Shown one piece after another: positions 24,840-37,500 of a stretch of 64,000 nucleotides of DNA (its first letter is position 1; each line of letters opens with the position of its first letter). The position numbers were made by a program, and so were the translations under genes. Origin of the DNA: Ailurus styani (Eukaryota > Chordata > Mammalia > Carnivora > Ailuridae); contig LNAC01000018.1 in assembly GCA_002007465.1 (NCBI GenBank), positions 4,325,481 through 4,389,480 of the forward strand, read 5' to 3'. The notes beneath the pieces were generated by a model that was given only the letters and a program-made list of their open reading frames with translations, was not told where the DNA came from and searched no databases.

Positions 24840-25660
24840 AAGTTCATGGAAAGTTAATCTTTTGAGGCTGTTCGAATCTGAAAATGCTTTTATTGAATCC
24901 CCACTTAGATGTTAGTTTAGCTGGATATAGAATTCTTGGTTGCAAACTATTTTCCTCTGAATTTCTAAAGCATTGCTCCATTATCTTCTAGCTTCTAATT
25001 AAGACGCCCAGTGCCTTTTGGTTCCTTTTCTTTTGTATGTGACTTTCTAAAAGCTTTGAGGAGAATTTATCCATAGAATTATCAAAATTTATAGTGATAA
25101 GTCTTAATATGGGTCTTTTTCACTTTTCATGCTGGATATGCTGTTGGCTTTTTCAGTACAGAGATCAGTGCTTTCAGTCCTTCCATTCTGGGAAAATTTT
25201 CTTGTATTATATTTCCCATTTAATTTAGGCACCTCCTTTTTCTCTGTTCTGCTGTCTGGAATCCTCTGTTAATCAGATATCAGACCTCCTGGACAGATCC
25301 TCTAATTTTATTTTATTTTGCCTACAATTTCCTTCCGTGGTGCCTCCCCTCATCTTCCTCTTTCTTATTCTTTATGGGAGATTTCTTCATCTTCCATCTC
25401 TTCTATTGCAATTTTTAAAATTTCTGTCATCTTATTTTTAGATTTCAAAAACTCTTTACTTTTTCTCTGGATATCCCCTTTTATAGCACTCCACTCTTTC
25501 ATAGATAAAATAATTTCATATAACTACCTACAGATATTCATTTTAATTATAATAGAAATTCATAATTCTCTTTTTAAAAGTTTTCTTTGCTCTCTACACA
25601 GTTCCCATTTCCTCTGTGTTCCACTTGGGTACTTGTCTGCTTAGGTCTTCCTCTGTCATG
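24840..25660 (-). repeat. Diverged LINE-like fragment, antisense (probably L1/HAL1 5' region)
   Basis: GCTGGATATAGAATTCTTGG, then a TTATCTTCTAGCTTC block, a TTTGTATGTGACTTTCTA block and, further on, AATTTCTGTCATCTTATTTT with T-rich text. This order is one I associate with the antisense 5'/ORF1 part of old L1 or HAL1 elements. The family assignment is tentative. Confidence 0.45.
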
Positions 25661-26439
25661 TTAGAGCCTTATTTGAAATTTCTGGTGATCCTTCACCACC
25701 TGTTCATGTTTTACAGTAAGCCTCGGAAAAGCTGGTTGGAAGCCTGGGGGGCAGAGGGAGTCACCAGGCTTGTTGACTGATGGGACCCTTAAATATTAGT
25801 ATCTCTAGGTCTTTCCTTTTGAGTTTATTGCTGCCCCCAGAAGAGAGTCCTCCAAAACCCTGCTGGTGGGAAATAATCTGGTAATCAGCAGTCTTATTGG
25901 TGAGCAGTCAAAGATACACAGGCTCCCTGTTTCTCCTGGTGCCCCTTCAAGCCGTGCTTGGCATCACTCTGTCCAAGCCTACGTGGGTCAGCCTCTTCAA
26001 AAGTCAGCTGCCACGCTTCTACCAGACTGGGCAAGTCACCTGGCTCTTCGAAGCAGGGGCAGAGATCTGGGGTCTTAGTCTGTCTTTTATACACTTTCAA
26101 ACAGCCCTCCTGTTTCATTGTACCTGCGCCCTGACCCTCAGAGTTTCCTGGTGTCTCTGATTCCTGAGCTTTTCCGAGGTTACCGTCTTCTGGCATGTGA
26201 CGTCTCGTGTCCTGTGTGGCCTCTACTCCCATTCCTTTCATCCTTGTAGGCTCACCCTTTTCTCCCATATGCTGTTGCGGTGCTCTTGGGAAAGGAGTGG
26301 AAATAAAGAGTGTGTCTCCATACCACTGTGTTTAGTCAGAGCCTCTTTGTTTTTCCTCAGCACTTTATGGCAGACCAGTGTGAGAGTGCTTGGCGTGTTG
26401 TGCTTTAATTATCTGCTTTTCTTGCCTCTCTCCCTGGTT

Positions 26440-26540
26440 TGGGGAGGTCACAAATCAAGTTTTCCTCATATTTTTGTATCCCTAATGTCTACCGAGGTGC
26501 CTGGTATACAGCAGGGGCTTAATAAATGTGTGCTGTATAA
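26440..26540 (+). repeat. L2 3' terminal fragment
   Basis: GTATCCCTAATGTCTACCGA, then GTGCCTGGTATACAGCAGG and a GGCTTAATAAATGTGTGCTG end, in L2 3' order. It ends about 190 bases before the next exon. Confidence 0.65.
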
Positions 26541-26691
26541 TTGGAGGAGCTGATTGGCCTCAGTCTCCGTATCTCTCAAATGGGGCTTTGGAGCCACAAC
26601 GTCCAGCTTCTTATGCTTCTTTGACTGGGGAGAAAGTCCCACTGAGGAAGTGGGGTGGCCCCTGGGGCTATAACTGCCATGCCACTTCTAG

Positions 26692-26868
<177 letters not shown>

Positions 26869-28439
26869 TAAGAGAAGTGTCGACTATCATCCTTGCTGAG
26901 CATGTTGCTCATTTTCCCAGCGGCCTTGCAGACAGGGGCTGAGGTTTACCAGCCTGCAGCATGTCTCTGTGAGCTTTCCTGCTTTCTCAGAAAGCATTCG
27001 GAGTCCTTCTGCCAGGAAGATTTGTCCCTCATCCTTCCTGGCCCTTGTTCTGTGGCACACTGCCCTCCCCCGCCCTGCCCAGGGACCCAAGTCCTACACT
27101 TGCACCGACTCACCAGGGGAGGGAAGTGAGCACCTATTACCCACCCTGCTTTCTGCCTTACTGGAGGGAGCCAACGGCACCAACAGTCCAGAGAAGCTGG
27201 GAGTGCACACTAGTTCACACATTTTGCGTCATTTCTTTTAGAACTAAATTTTGATTCCTAATTTGGGTTGTACCAAAAGGATCCTGGCCTCAGTTTGCAT
27301 CCTCTGAGGGCTAGTGGCCTGATAGTTGAACAGGGAGGGGCTCCGATGCCGCGGAATCAAACCAGCCTCGCAGAGTGGATAGCCTGCAAAACACAGAACT
27401 GCGAAATTCCCGTATGCGCACATTTGCCATTGGCAGGAAGAAGGCTGCCACGCCGGTAGGCAGGAACTGTGGAAGAGAGAGAAGCAACGAGTGTGCTGGA
27501 TGGTTAGCGAATTCAGAGCTGGAAGAGGAGACAGGACCAGGCCAAGCCTCAACTACATGCGCCTTTTCTAGAAGAGCAAGGAACGGTGGGGCTGAGGCTC
27601 TCACACCCCTCCTCTTGCTTCTGTGGGATCCATGTTGCATCTCTGGCCCTGGAATCGTTTTACTCTGCCCAAGAATGAGACAGGAGGAACATTTTTTTGC
27701 TACCCCCCTATTTCCCCTGCCCAGTTAACTTCAGCAAGGAGGGATCGAGGCTGAGTCAACTCATTGATCCTTCCAGCTGTGACAACATAACCAGGCTCCT
27801 CCAACTGTCACTGGAGTCAGTCCCAAATCCCTGGTCATATCCAGAAAAGCGATTTTCCATTTTTTGCTTTAGGTTTGTTTGCCTCTAGCCTAGAGTCTTT
27901 GAGCCAGATCTGATCTCTCTGTGAGCTAGTGTTCATCTGCCTGAGCTTCCCAGCCTTAGAACATGGGGTATGGCATCTGCAGATCCTCCCTGACTTCTGT
28001 CGGAGAGGGGCCTTTGGGGGACATGGCTGGGAGAGGGGACTGAAGCACTGAGCCCACCTGCCCATTCTCACCCTCTCCCCCAGTAAGGAAAGGCTCAGGA
28101 TGCACTAGTAGGGTCAGGAGCCAGAAGACCCCAGAACCAGAATGGGACCGTTTGTTTCATTCCACTTGCTCATGAGAGGTAATCCAGCTCACCTGTCACT
28201 GGAGATGAGCAGGCCCGGACTTCCAGCTGGCTGAACCCAGCACCCATAGACCCTTCATCATTGGCTCTCTCGGTGCTCACTGCTAAGATGTACCCAACAG
28301 AAAACTAGTCCTAATCCCTCTTCTTGTTAGGGCCAGCCCGTGATCCTGGGGCAGAGAGAAATCCCAAACCCTTGGGGCCCTCCGAGCAAGCTTCACCTAT
28401 CAACTGTAGAGAGTTCAGGGGGGAAGCCAGGTAGCATGT

Positions 28440-28930
28440 GGGTTTCCCACCTCAACGGGCCGCCTAGTGTTTAATATTTTATAAAATTGCCTCCATTAAT
28501 TTTGTAGGTGACAGCTGCATTAACCCTCCCCAAATCATTGCAAGCATATTAAAGTTGAGTGGGTGTAATAATGCGGGCCTCCCCGGCTAGGCAGAATCCA
28601 GTGCAAATTAAACATGAAACGTAACGAGGGCTTTGCAGCTCATTTTGTAATTTAATTGAGCAATGGATCTGGTTGTTAATGGCACTATCAGACACATTAG
28701 ATTGATATGTTGCAAAGGAAGGATGTTTAAGTAGAAAACTAATTCCTGCTGTGATTACCCTTCTGTTCCACGGGCCCGTTATTAGCGTGCTTTGTGGAAA
28801 ATTCATTAGCAGTCATTGCTTGATCTCTAAATAAATAAGTTATTTAAATTGTGAGTAGAAAAAAAAAGGCTGATTATGTAAATAGATTAGGTTGTCAATA
28901 TTTCATTTTCAGATTCTTTTTCTGGGGCTA
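28440..28930 (+). promoter_or_regulatory. Candidate conserved non-coding element (homeodomain-site-rich)
   Basis: About 490 bases that are markedly AT-rich between GC-rich flanks, with no recognisable repeat and many TAAT/ATTA cores (CCATTAATTTTG, GTAATTTAATTGAG, GTTGTTAATGGC, AAAACTAATTCC, CATTAGCAG). This style is common in deeply conserved developmental enhancers. Regulatory function and target are inference; conservation must be measured. Confidence 0.35.
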
Positions 28931-29214
28931 TGGAGTCAGTCGCTTCATAAATATGGTGGGTGGGGTAGTGCCCTTCAGGGGGAGCACTCTGGCCGGGGCT
29001 CTGCACAGTCCTGCTGGGTGGCAGGGAGCAGGAATGTTCCAGTAGAAGGGGGTAGTTGTCAGGAGCATCTCCTGGCTGGGGTTTCTTGCCCTGGTGTCTG
29101 AGACATCTGAGGAGAACCAAACTGAGGGACTTCTGGGAAAATCCATTCTGAGGCTAAAGAGGAGCTTGCAGTTCGGATAGTGATTTTCCAGCCCTTCAGT
29201 GCTTTGTGTCCTGC

Positions 29215-29355
29215 CCTTCTATCTCAGTTTCCTTCATTCCCTCCCCCATCCCACTCCTCCTCCTCCTTCTTCCTGTCTTCTACCTTCTCTTTCTTCTCCA
29301 GACCACCTCCTCCTCCTTCTCTCTTCCTCCCTCTGTTTTCTGTTCTCCTTCCCTA
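29215..29355 (+). repeat. Polypyrimidine tract (CT-rich)
   Basis: About 140 bases that are almost entirely C and T, with CTCCTCCTCCTCCTTCTTCC-like units. Tracts of this kind can adopt triplex (H-DNA) structure. It is far from any exon acceptor here. Confidence 0.75.
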
Positions 29356-30159
29356 ATAGAATCTCGGACTGGCTAAAATGTCACAAGGTCTGCGGGGCGA
29401 CAACCTCAGGTCATCTTGGTCAGTTGAGCTTGGGACACACCTCACCTGTCTGCACCCCAGCCCCCTCAATTCCAGAGTGAGGGTGATGGGCATACACCCT
29501 GCTTCAGGGCCCTGGGGCCCGGCCTCAGGGCCTGCTGAGCTGGGAGCCCCTCTCCAGCCGCTGCTCCAGGCTGCGGCCCTCCTCATCCCTGCTGCCCCTC
29601 CATCCCGCCACATCCCTCCTTTTGCCACAGTGACTCTGTGAGGGGACAATGGGTGGCATCTTCCTTGGGGAAGCCCTCAAGGTAGACCCCAGTCACTCTC
29701 CTCCTCTCCCTGTCATCGTGGGCACAAGGTGACAAAGAGGTGACAGACAGAGGCACCCTGTGCAGAGTTGTCAAGACTCAAGTCCAACACCCCAGCCCCT
29801 CTGGGCCTCAGGCACTCACCGCCCAGCCCTACAGCATCGCAGCACCCGAAGGCCCCCAGACAAGGCTGTCCCGGCCCTGTTGGGCAGAACAGCCCTGGCT
29901 CCAACTCCTGACTCTCCAAGATTTAATAAAGAAGTTAGGGCTGTATTCTGTTGTTTTGTTTTTTAAAGCATCTTTTATAGCTCCCCCTCCCCACTGTCAT
30001 TGTGGAAGTCGTGGGAAACTGGAAAATGGTTGTCTAGATGACAGAACACTTTCGAATTCCTCAATTCCTTAACATTTTGGAATTCTTCCCTGCGAGCCTT
30101 TTCATGCCAGCACCTGAGGCGGAAGGTCGGACGGACCCTCTTCCGGGAACTTCAGGAAA

Positions 30160-30370
30160 CAGCACTGACAAGAACACTCATCATGACTAACATTCCTTCC
30201 CGAGCCCCTACCACGCATGGGGCACCTCTCCAGACGTTACACACCCTATCTGGTTTACTCCTCAAACGACCTGATGAGCTTTAGTCATTACCATCCCGTC
30301 TTATGACAGGAAAGCAGGTGTCAGGACTGACCTTCTAGCACTGTTGGAGCCGTGCCGGGATGTGGGTCAT
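30160..30370 (-). repeat. MIR, diverged
   Basis: CCCTACCACGCATGGGGCAC, GTTTACTCCTCAAACGACC and CCGTCTTATGACAGGAAAGC, consistent with the 3' half of MIR in reverse. Confidence 0.6.
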
Positions 30371-31084
30371 GCAAATCCCAGAGGCCATTTCCCAAGTCTC
30401 TGGGATGCAGGAGCCACCCCCCCCCATTTACCCCGGATGTTCCCAGGTGTCCCCTTGACCTTGTCAGGACCCAGGCACGGGGCAGTGACTCTGGATCCCT
30501 GGGGAATAGCCCTGGTCTGAAGTGAGGGGTCAGCAGTGGGAGTCACGCCCCTCCACAGAGGACCCACAACCAGCAGCTGTGAGGCAATGAGCGGAAACGT
30601 TATGGGTACGCTGGGAGCTCCGAGGAGCAGACAAGCTGCTTGACCCAAAAGGGGCTCAGTCCTCCTTCTTCGGGGTAGGGGGTGCTCACCGGCTGATGGG
30701 CAAGGCTCAGCCTCTGCCTTGGGCACCCCTCTCCCAGCCCCTGTGTCTGAGGAAGAGGAAATAGTCGCTGCTGTAATGAGGGTTTCTTCCATCCAGCAAA
30801 GGAGGGCGCCTCTTGTACTCAGGAAAGTTCTGCACCGTGGAGAAGACACGTCTCCGGTCTGACCAAGAGATACTGGACATCCGCCCAAAAGATTAAAAAA
30901 AAAAAAAACCCACCAGAAACAGTAGAAATGAAAGGACCACATTTCACAAACCCTAAGATGCCACCTATGGGAAGTTGCATGTTTTATCTACTGCTAAGAA
31001 TGAAAACACTGTTAATTAAACTATGACATGCCATCAGTGTAAGACAGAATCGACGGCAGAGATGCCCAAACATAGTTGGCAAAC

Positions 31085-31260
31085 CTAAGGTTTATTGGTT
31101 AATGGGTACAAACATTTCAGCTTGGGAAAGATGGAAAGGTCTGGGGATGCTGGTGACACTTGCCGAAACTGCAAATGTCCTTAATGCCACTGAGAAACGG
31201 TTGAAAGGGTAAATTTTATGTTACGTATATTTTACTACAATCAAAAAAATGAAATAAAAA
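31085..31260 (+). mobile_element. LINE-1 3' end fragment, sense
   Basis: TTAATGGGTACAAACATTTC, CCTTAATGCCACTGAGAAAC, GGGTAAATTTTATGTTACG and an A-rich end at 31260. It lies about 260 bases upstream of the next exon. Confidence 0.88.
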
Positions 31261-31364
31261 CCACATTTCAGGCTTAAAAGCAATGAAACATGATAGTACA
31301 AACTCAGTGCCAGGGGCATGAGGAGGGGACCGGGCACGAAGCAGGGACCTGACTGGGGGACTGA

Positions 31365-31787
<423 letters not shown>

Positions 31788-33839
31788 TAGAGAGGGGGCT
31801 TCTCGGGGCACAGAGCCCCGCCTCCAGCCCAGTCACCCAGGCAGGGCAGTGAAAGAGCTGGGACCTGAGCAGTCACCTTTGCTAACTAACCACTTTGCTG
31901 AAAAAAAAGGGAAGCCAAGGCCACACAGAGAGCCGGGACGGGGACCCTAGTCACCTGCCTCTGCCACGCCCAGCTGCCAGCTTTGAACGCGGGCCAAGCT
32001 GAAACCCACCACAAAAGAGATAGGAGGGAGTTTGGCAATCCTCAGGGCAGTGGGATGGGATGGAGCTGCGGAGTCCCATGGAGCTAGGATGGCTGGGCTC
32101 CCATGCTACTGGCTCTGGGGACATTGTCCTTAAGAAATGTCCCCTCCACCTGCTCTCCATGTAACTGAGCCATTCCCCAACTCCTAGAGGCCTGGAGACG
32201 AGACTACCAGGACAGAAGCAGGGGCTGGAGCCACAGAGGGTCTGTACTGGAAGGAACCTTAAAGATCAACAGGGCTCTCCTGGGGCCCGGAGAGGGCTGT
32301 CCCAGCAGGCCCTGGCTAGGGGGAGGAGCAGGAGGGACAGAGCTGAGGGCCGGCCTCTCCTTGCGTTCTGTGTCCTTTCGGGCTGGAGGATACCTCGGCT
32401 GAAGCCGGCCCTAAGCGCTGTTTCCAGAGGAACTCAAGTCTGGGGAGCAGAGAAGCCAGAGCTGCCCCCGGGCCCCCTCTTCCTCATCTCTTTGCTTCCT
32501 GCTTTGTGCACCAGTTGGCACCACCCTCTGATAATAAAGGAGACTATTGGTCCCAGAGACAGCCTCCACGGCCCTTCATGTCGCTGCTGCTTATCTGGGT
32601 GGGGAAGGGTGGGGGAGTCTCCCTTCTCTCCTTGGACCTGCGGGATGGCTCAGGCTAGGACTGGCAGCTCTGGGCAGTCGGTATCGCTGCCGTTCGCAAG
32701 CCAGAGATGCCTCTTCCTGGCAACCCTGTTGCTGGGATGGCTGGGACTTGGCCTCAGCCCCCTCTTCATTTCCAGCTTTTGATTCTCCGCAAATCCCCCC
32801 AAGAGCCTCTGGTCACTGCAAGTGTTATGGCTTAGCTGGAGTCTGCCGTTGGTCCTCAGTCCCTGGAGCTGAGTGGCTAGGGATAGCGCCACCTGCGAGG
32901 CCAAGGACCGGGAAGGAGGCTGTTGAGAGGGCCTCCTGGGCCAGCAGAGTGGGCCCATCTATGACCCAAGCACTCATTCCCTCAGTCATCCATTCAGCAA
33001 ATGCCAAGCGCCTGCAGGGCTGGACCACCAGGAGGAAACAGAGTCCCTCAGCTCTCAGGAGCTCAGGTCTGGAGCACTCACATACACTGAGCACCTTCTG
33101 CCATACTTCTGCAAATATAAGACAGTACCAGTAGTGAGGCACAGCTCTGTTTTATGGACTACTAAGGAGAATGCGATCAGCTGAACCGTGACGCACTATT
33201 GATTGTGCAGCACACCTAAGAGCTAAGATATGAAGTGTGGGGGAACGTGCATCTTAGAATCAGTGAACTCTGTGTGGCCAGGCCCGCTGGGTCCCAATGT
33301 GTGTCCGAGTGACTGTGACCAGGGCTGTGTGTAGAAAGCACCAGAGGAAACTGCTGTGGTGGTCAGGGAAGTCTTCTTGGAGGAGGTGGCATCTGGGCTG
33401 GCTCTGGAGGACAGGGTGAGAGCTCTAAGACAGTCAAGACAGGGATTTCCTACAGCCGGGCAGAGGCTGGGCAGCTGCCTCAGCCTGTTGCACAGGTGGA
33501 GAACTGCACCAGGATCCCCCACCCCTGCTGGCAGCCGAGGGAGGACTCTCCCAGGGCTGGGAAGCAAGGCTGCCACTGAGGTCTGGTGCAGGGAGAATCC
33601 CTGCCACAGAGATCCAACCAACCCCCAAATTAAAGAGCTATTGTTTCCCTCCTGTGCCTGAGCAGCCGTGCCCTACATAATTTATTCTTCCTCTGAAGGA
33701 GTCCTCGATGCATTATTAATCTGGAAGGACTCCCTCTTCTCCGTTGCTAATCTCAGCCCATCCAGTATTGATGATTGTTTGCTTTACTGTCTTTAACACG
33801 TGTCCTGTCGCAGGGACTGGGAGTCAGTAACGTTTCTTA

Positions 33840-34000
33840 GGAGTGGGGGCCCCAGGCTGGGCTCCCCAGTGTCTGCACGATACTGAGCTGTGTCACTGCC
33901 CAGGCTCCTTGAGGGCAGGAGAGGACTGGCCGGTCGCCCTCTGTGGCCTCAACCTGGCTCGGGGTCTGGCACAGAGCAGACCTCAGTGAGAAGAATCACA
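33840..34000 (+). repeat. L2 3' fragment
   Basis: AGGCTCCTTGAGGGCAGGAG, then GGTCTGGCACAGAGCAGAC and CTCAGTGAGAAGAA, in L2 3' order. Confidence 0.65.
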
Positions 34001-34137
34001 GAATTCCTCCAAAACAGCCCATTCCTTTAGGTGGTTCTGCACCCGAGCTGATGGCTGCTTTACTATGTTTTTTAGTGGTTGGCACACCGGTCCAATAACT
34101 GAGTCCACGACACTCACACGTTTTCATTCAGTCTAAG

Positions 34138-34350
34138 TCAGACTTTCTCAGCCTGGCCGCTATTAAGATTGGGGGCTGGACAGTTCTTTGATGTGGGGAC
34201 TGTCGTGTATGTTACAGGGGCTCAGCAGTATTCCTGGCCTCTACCCCCTAGACACCAGTGGCAACAACCAGCCCCCCAAGTTCTGACAGGCGAAATGGTT
34301 TCCTGGGTGCGGAGGGGAGAGACAACGTAGGCCATGGTTGAGAGCCTCTG
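34138..34350 (-). mobile_element. MER20 (hAT-Charlie) copy
   Basis: On the + strand: TCAGCCTGGCCGCTATTAAG, GGACAGTTCTTTGATGTGGG, CAGCAGTATTCCTGGCCTCT and CCCCCTAGACACCAGTGGCA, the reverse of MER20. The far end (GGCCATGGTTGAGAGCC) is more diverged. Confidence 0.8.
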
Positions 34351-35129
34351 GCCTGACTGAACTCTCTCATGTTGCCCTTGGCTTTGTTCTCGTGGTCACA
34401 GAGAACACCTCTCTTCTTCTTTGTGGACACAGATCACTCCTCTCTTCCATGAGCCTTTGTCCCATTATAGAGCTTTCTCGTGGGATCCAAGAAAAGTAGA
34501 GGGAGGACTCTCTGATTCCTAATCTTGAGGCAGTTAAGCTGTCCTGGATGGGGTCTGCGACCCCTGAGTCCCGCCTTTAGCACTACCTCTGTCTGAGCAG
34601 ATGTCCTGGTAGGTGTACTTGTCCTCTCTGTAGCTCAGTTTCCCAATCTGTCCATCCCCTTTCATCAGCCCAGTGGAGGTAATAGTTCTCTTGGGTCTTT
34701 GCAAGTGAAGCTTCCACCCCACTCCCTGAGAGATGGAGTGTGGGATCCCCGGAAGCCTAGCCTCCTTCCCCCAGCTTCCAAGACGGCTTACAACAGAGCT
34801 GCACCAAGAAGTCTTGCAAAGCCTTGAGCATCTATCCCAAGGAGACAAAGTACTCTTGACCCCCAACCAAAGGAAACCCTACTCATCGGGCCCCAGCCTC
34901 TGTCTGCCTGGTGACCCCCTGGAGAGGCTGCTTCAAACAGGCTGAATCCACGGGCCCAGGGAAGGAAGAAGTGGCTGGTGAGATTCCCCCATCCCTTCGT
35001 TCTCTTTATAAACACTCTGTGGCACCCACAAAGGGATGATCCTCCTTCGTAAAGGCATACCCTTGAGAGAGAGAGAGTGCCTCTGTGTCAGGCCTCTGTT
35101 GCGTCTCCTCCGCAAATGGATTGTCATAG

Positions 35130-35330
35130 ACGAATTCTAGCAGCCACGATGGTGTATTACCTTTGAAAGACTTTATTTAGCCAACAGATGCAGCACTGAT
35201 AGAAATCTCAGAGCAGCCAAAAAAAAGAAGGGGAAAAAAAAAGATGGAAAAATCCACCCTGAAAAGATGCCTGTATTGTTCTGCTTTCTGCTTCTATTAA
35301 CTTGCAATTAATCTGTATCTGGGGAAAATG
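35130..35330 (+). other. AT-rich repeat-free segment, possible regulatory element
   Basis: Contains TATTACCTTTGAAAGAC, CTTTATTTAGCCAACAG and TAACTTGCAATTAATCTG, interrupted by a short A-rich run near 35220-35245. No repeat family was recognised. Regulatory meaning is only a possibility. Confidence 0.2.
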
Positions 35331-36439
35331 GCGGAAAGGCAAGGGGGAAAAAAACCAGGAGCAAACCGAGCCAGCCTGAACACCACTGTCCATGACTTAT
35401 TTGTGAGCATCACCAGCTGTCACTTGCCCACCATGGGACCAAAGGGCATGGCTCTGCCCCCACGGGGCGGAGGGGAGCAGGGAGCAGGGGATGCCTGGGA
35501 GAGATCAGACATGGGGAAGGTGCCCAGTTCTGGGTCATAAACCACTCCACCAGCCGTCGCCGCGCATACTCACTTCAAAGGGGTTTCAGAGGTTTTATAA
35601 TAAATGATAAGCAATCAAATTAAGAAACTAGAAATCTGGTTTTTTTACATAGAATTTTAGGTAGCAAGAAAGAAGGGATTTCAGAATCAGTTCCGAGCTT
35701 TCTGGTTCTCAGAGTGGAAAGTAAATTTGGCACCGAGCACAGCCCTGAGCAGCCAAAACACTGGCTGCTGAGACAGCAAGGGGCACTGCAGGAGCACTTA
35801 GAAGTCAGTGTTTGCCCGCCGGCACGTGCCTGGTAGGCTTCTGCCAGGGTGGGGGTCCCTGTGAGAGCCGGCGCCTGCGGCGAGAGAATCCACCAGTGGG
35901 AAAGGCAGAAGCATGCCTGAGACTCTTCGGCATCGCCGAGGCTGGGTGGAGCTGATGGCCACAGCCAACGCTGCTGGGTCCCTTTGCTCGATCCACATGT
36001 GTCTGTCTCCAGGGCTGTCACTGAGCCAGTCGCTCTAACCCCAGGGGAGACCCCTGGAAGGTTGGAACCGAGAAGGGGATGGCTCAGAGTGTTGAGACAG
36101 AGTGGCATGCACCACATCTGTGTGGCTGAAGGTCAGGGCCACCACGTGGGTCCCCCCACCCCCACCCCATGGTACCCATGCAACCTACTGTTTCCCCCTC
36201 ACAGTGTGGGGTTCAGGGAGGAGTTAGTCTGGAGCCAGGAAAGTCAGGAAGTCTTCAAGCCCTCATCCCCTTACATGATTCTTCTTTTCTGCCTGTTTAC
36301 AATTATTGCTTTACAACTGTTTCTAATAGATGATCAGCTTGGGAAAGTTTGAGAATACATAGGAATTTAAAGAAAAAATTTCAAATCACTCATAATTTAT
36401 CAACCCAGAGATGAGCCCCAAAACCATTTTTCTGTGACT

Positions 36440-37200
36440 TACTTGTTCTTCCTCCATGTCAAGAAACATATATAGATATATGTCTGTGTATCTATATATT
36501 TATATATATTTCTTTTCCCCATATTTTAGATCATGATTTTGTATATAATTTGCTTACTTCACTTCACCTTCTACCACTAACGAGTGTGGAAAACATTTGT
36601 ATACTTCTGTGACACCCCTTCATACGCACGGTCATAAGTCGTTTAACGAGCCCTCTGTTGTCAGAGGCAACACGAGGCCGTCAGACAGACCTGGCTTTGA
36701 ATCCCCGCTGCCACTGACTTAGCCATGTGACCTTGGGCAAGTCTCATAACCTCCAAGTCTCATCTATAAAATAGAGGTTCTCATGCCCAACTCGCAGGCT
36801 TATCTGAAGATGAGAAAATATGTGTGAAGTTCCTGGTGCTTTACTAGCCTGATCACATTATTACTTAAATCGCTTCCATTTCCCCACTGTTATAAATAAT
36901 GCTTTAGGGAACATTTCTGTGCATAAATCGTTTTCCACAACTCTGATTATTTCCTTAGGATAGAACCTTAGAAATGGAATTCTAAGACCAAAGGGTCTGC
37001 CTATTTTTAGGACTCTTGATATGTAACCCCGAACAGTTTTCTAGAACCTTTATCAGCATTGAGTATTGTCCCTTTTCTTTAAAAAAACAAACTTCACTAT
37101 TTTAATAGAAAAAAAGTGATATCCAGTTGTTATTTTGACTTGGTAATTAACAAGACTAAATCATTTTCCAAAATGATTATTAGCTACTTGCACTTACTAT
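36440..37200 (-). repeat. Old LINE-1 3' region, antisense, interrupted by MIR
   Basis: Two parts (36440-36650 and 36875-37200) carry the antisense L1M-type text: CACTGTTATAAATAATGC, GATTATTTCCTTAGGATAG and GAAATGGAATTCTAAGACC. Near 36470-36510 there is an AT-repeat (TATATAGATATATG). A MIR sits between the two parts. Confidence 0.6.
36655..36875 (+). repeat. MIR, nearly full length
   Basis: CAGACCTGGCTTTGAATCCC, TAGCCATGTGACCTTGGGCA, CTCATAACCTCCAAGTCTC and GCAGGCTTATCTGAAGATG follow MIR from the B-box onward. It splits the surrounding LINE. Confidence 0.9.
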
Positions 37201-37299
37201 TCAGGAACTGTTTGCTCCCGTCCATCCCTCATTTTCTGTGAGAAAACCAGGGCTCCTGGAAGAGAAAGAGCTTGGCTGGGCTTCACACAATTAGTGTGT

Positions 37300-37500
37300 T
37301 CATTAATTCATTTGCCAAATATGTATTGAGCATTTCCAATGTGCCAGGGACTCTGTGGGGCCCTGGGGTACAATACAGAGAAAGGTGAAATAGACAAAGG
37401 GCCTTCCCCCCCACCCCACCCCCCGTAGAGCTGCCACCTGGTGGGGGAGACAGATGATAAACAAATCAATAGACACAGACAATAATTACTCGTAGTGAAG
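37300..37500 (+). repeat. Old LINE-type 3' fragment
   Basis: CATTTGCCAAATATGTATTG, GCATTTCCAATGTGCCAGG, CTGGTGGGGGAGACAGATGA and a GATAAACAAATCAATAGACA end. Same repeat type as at 2500-2760. Confidence 0.55.

Noticed and set aside
30367..30942. Open stretch of 191 codons on the - strand
   Set aside because: No recognisable domain and an irregular composition. It lies within intron and overlaps the A-run near 30895 and a MIR end.
32547..33134. Open stretch of 195 codons on the + strand
   Set aside because: Intronic, with no family resemblance, no splice-site context and no EGF cysteine pattern.
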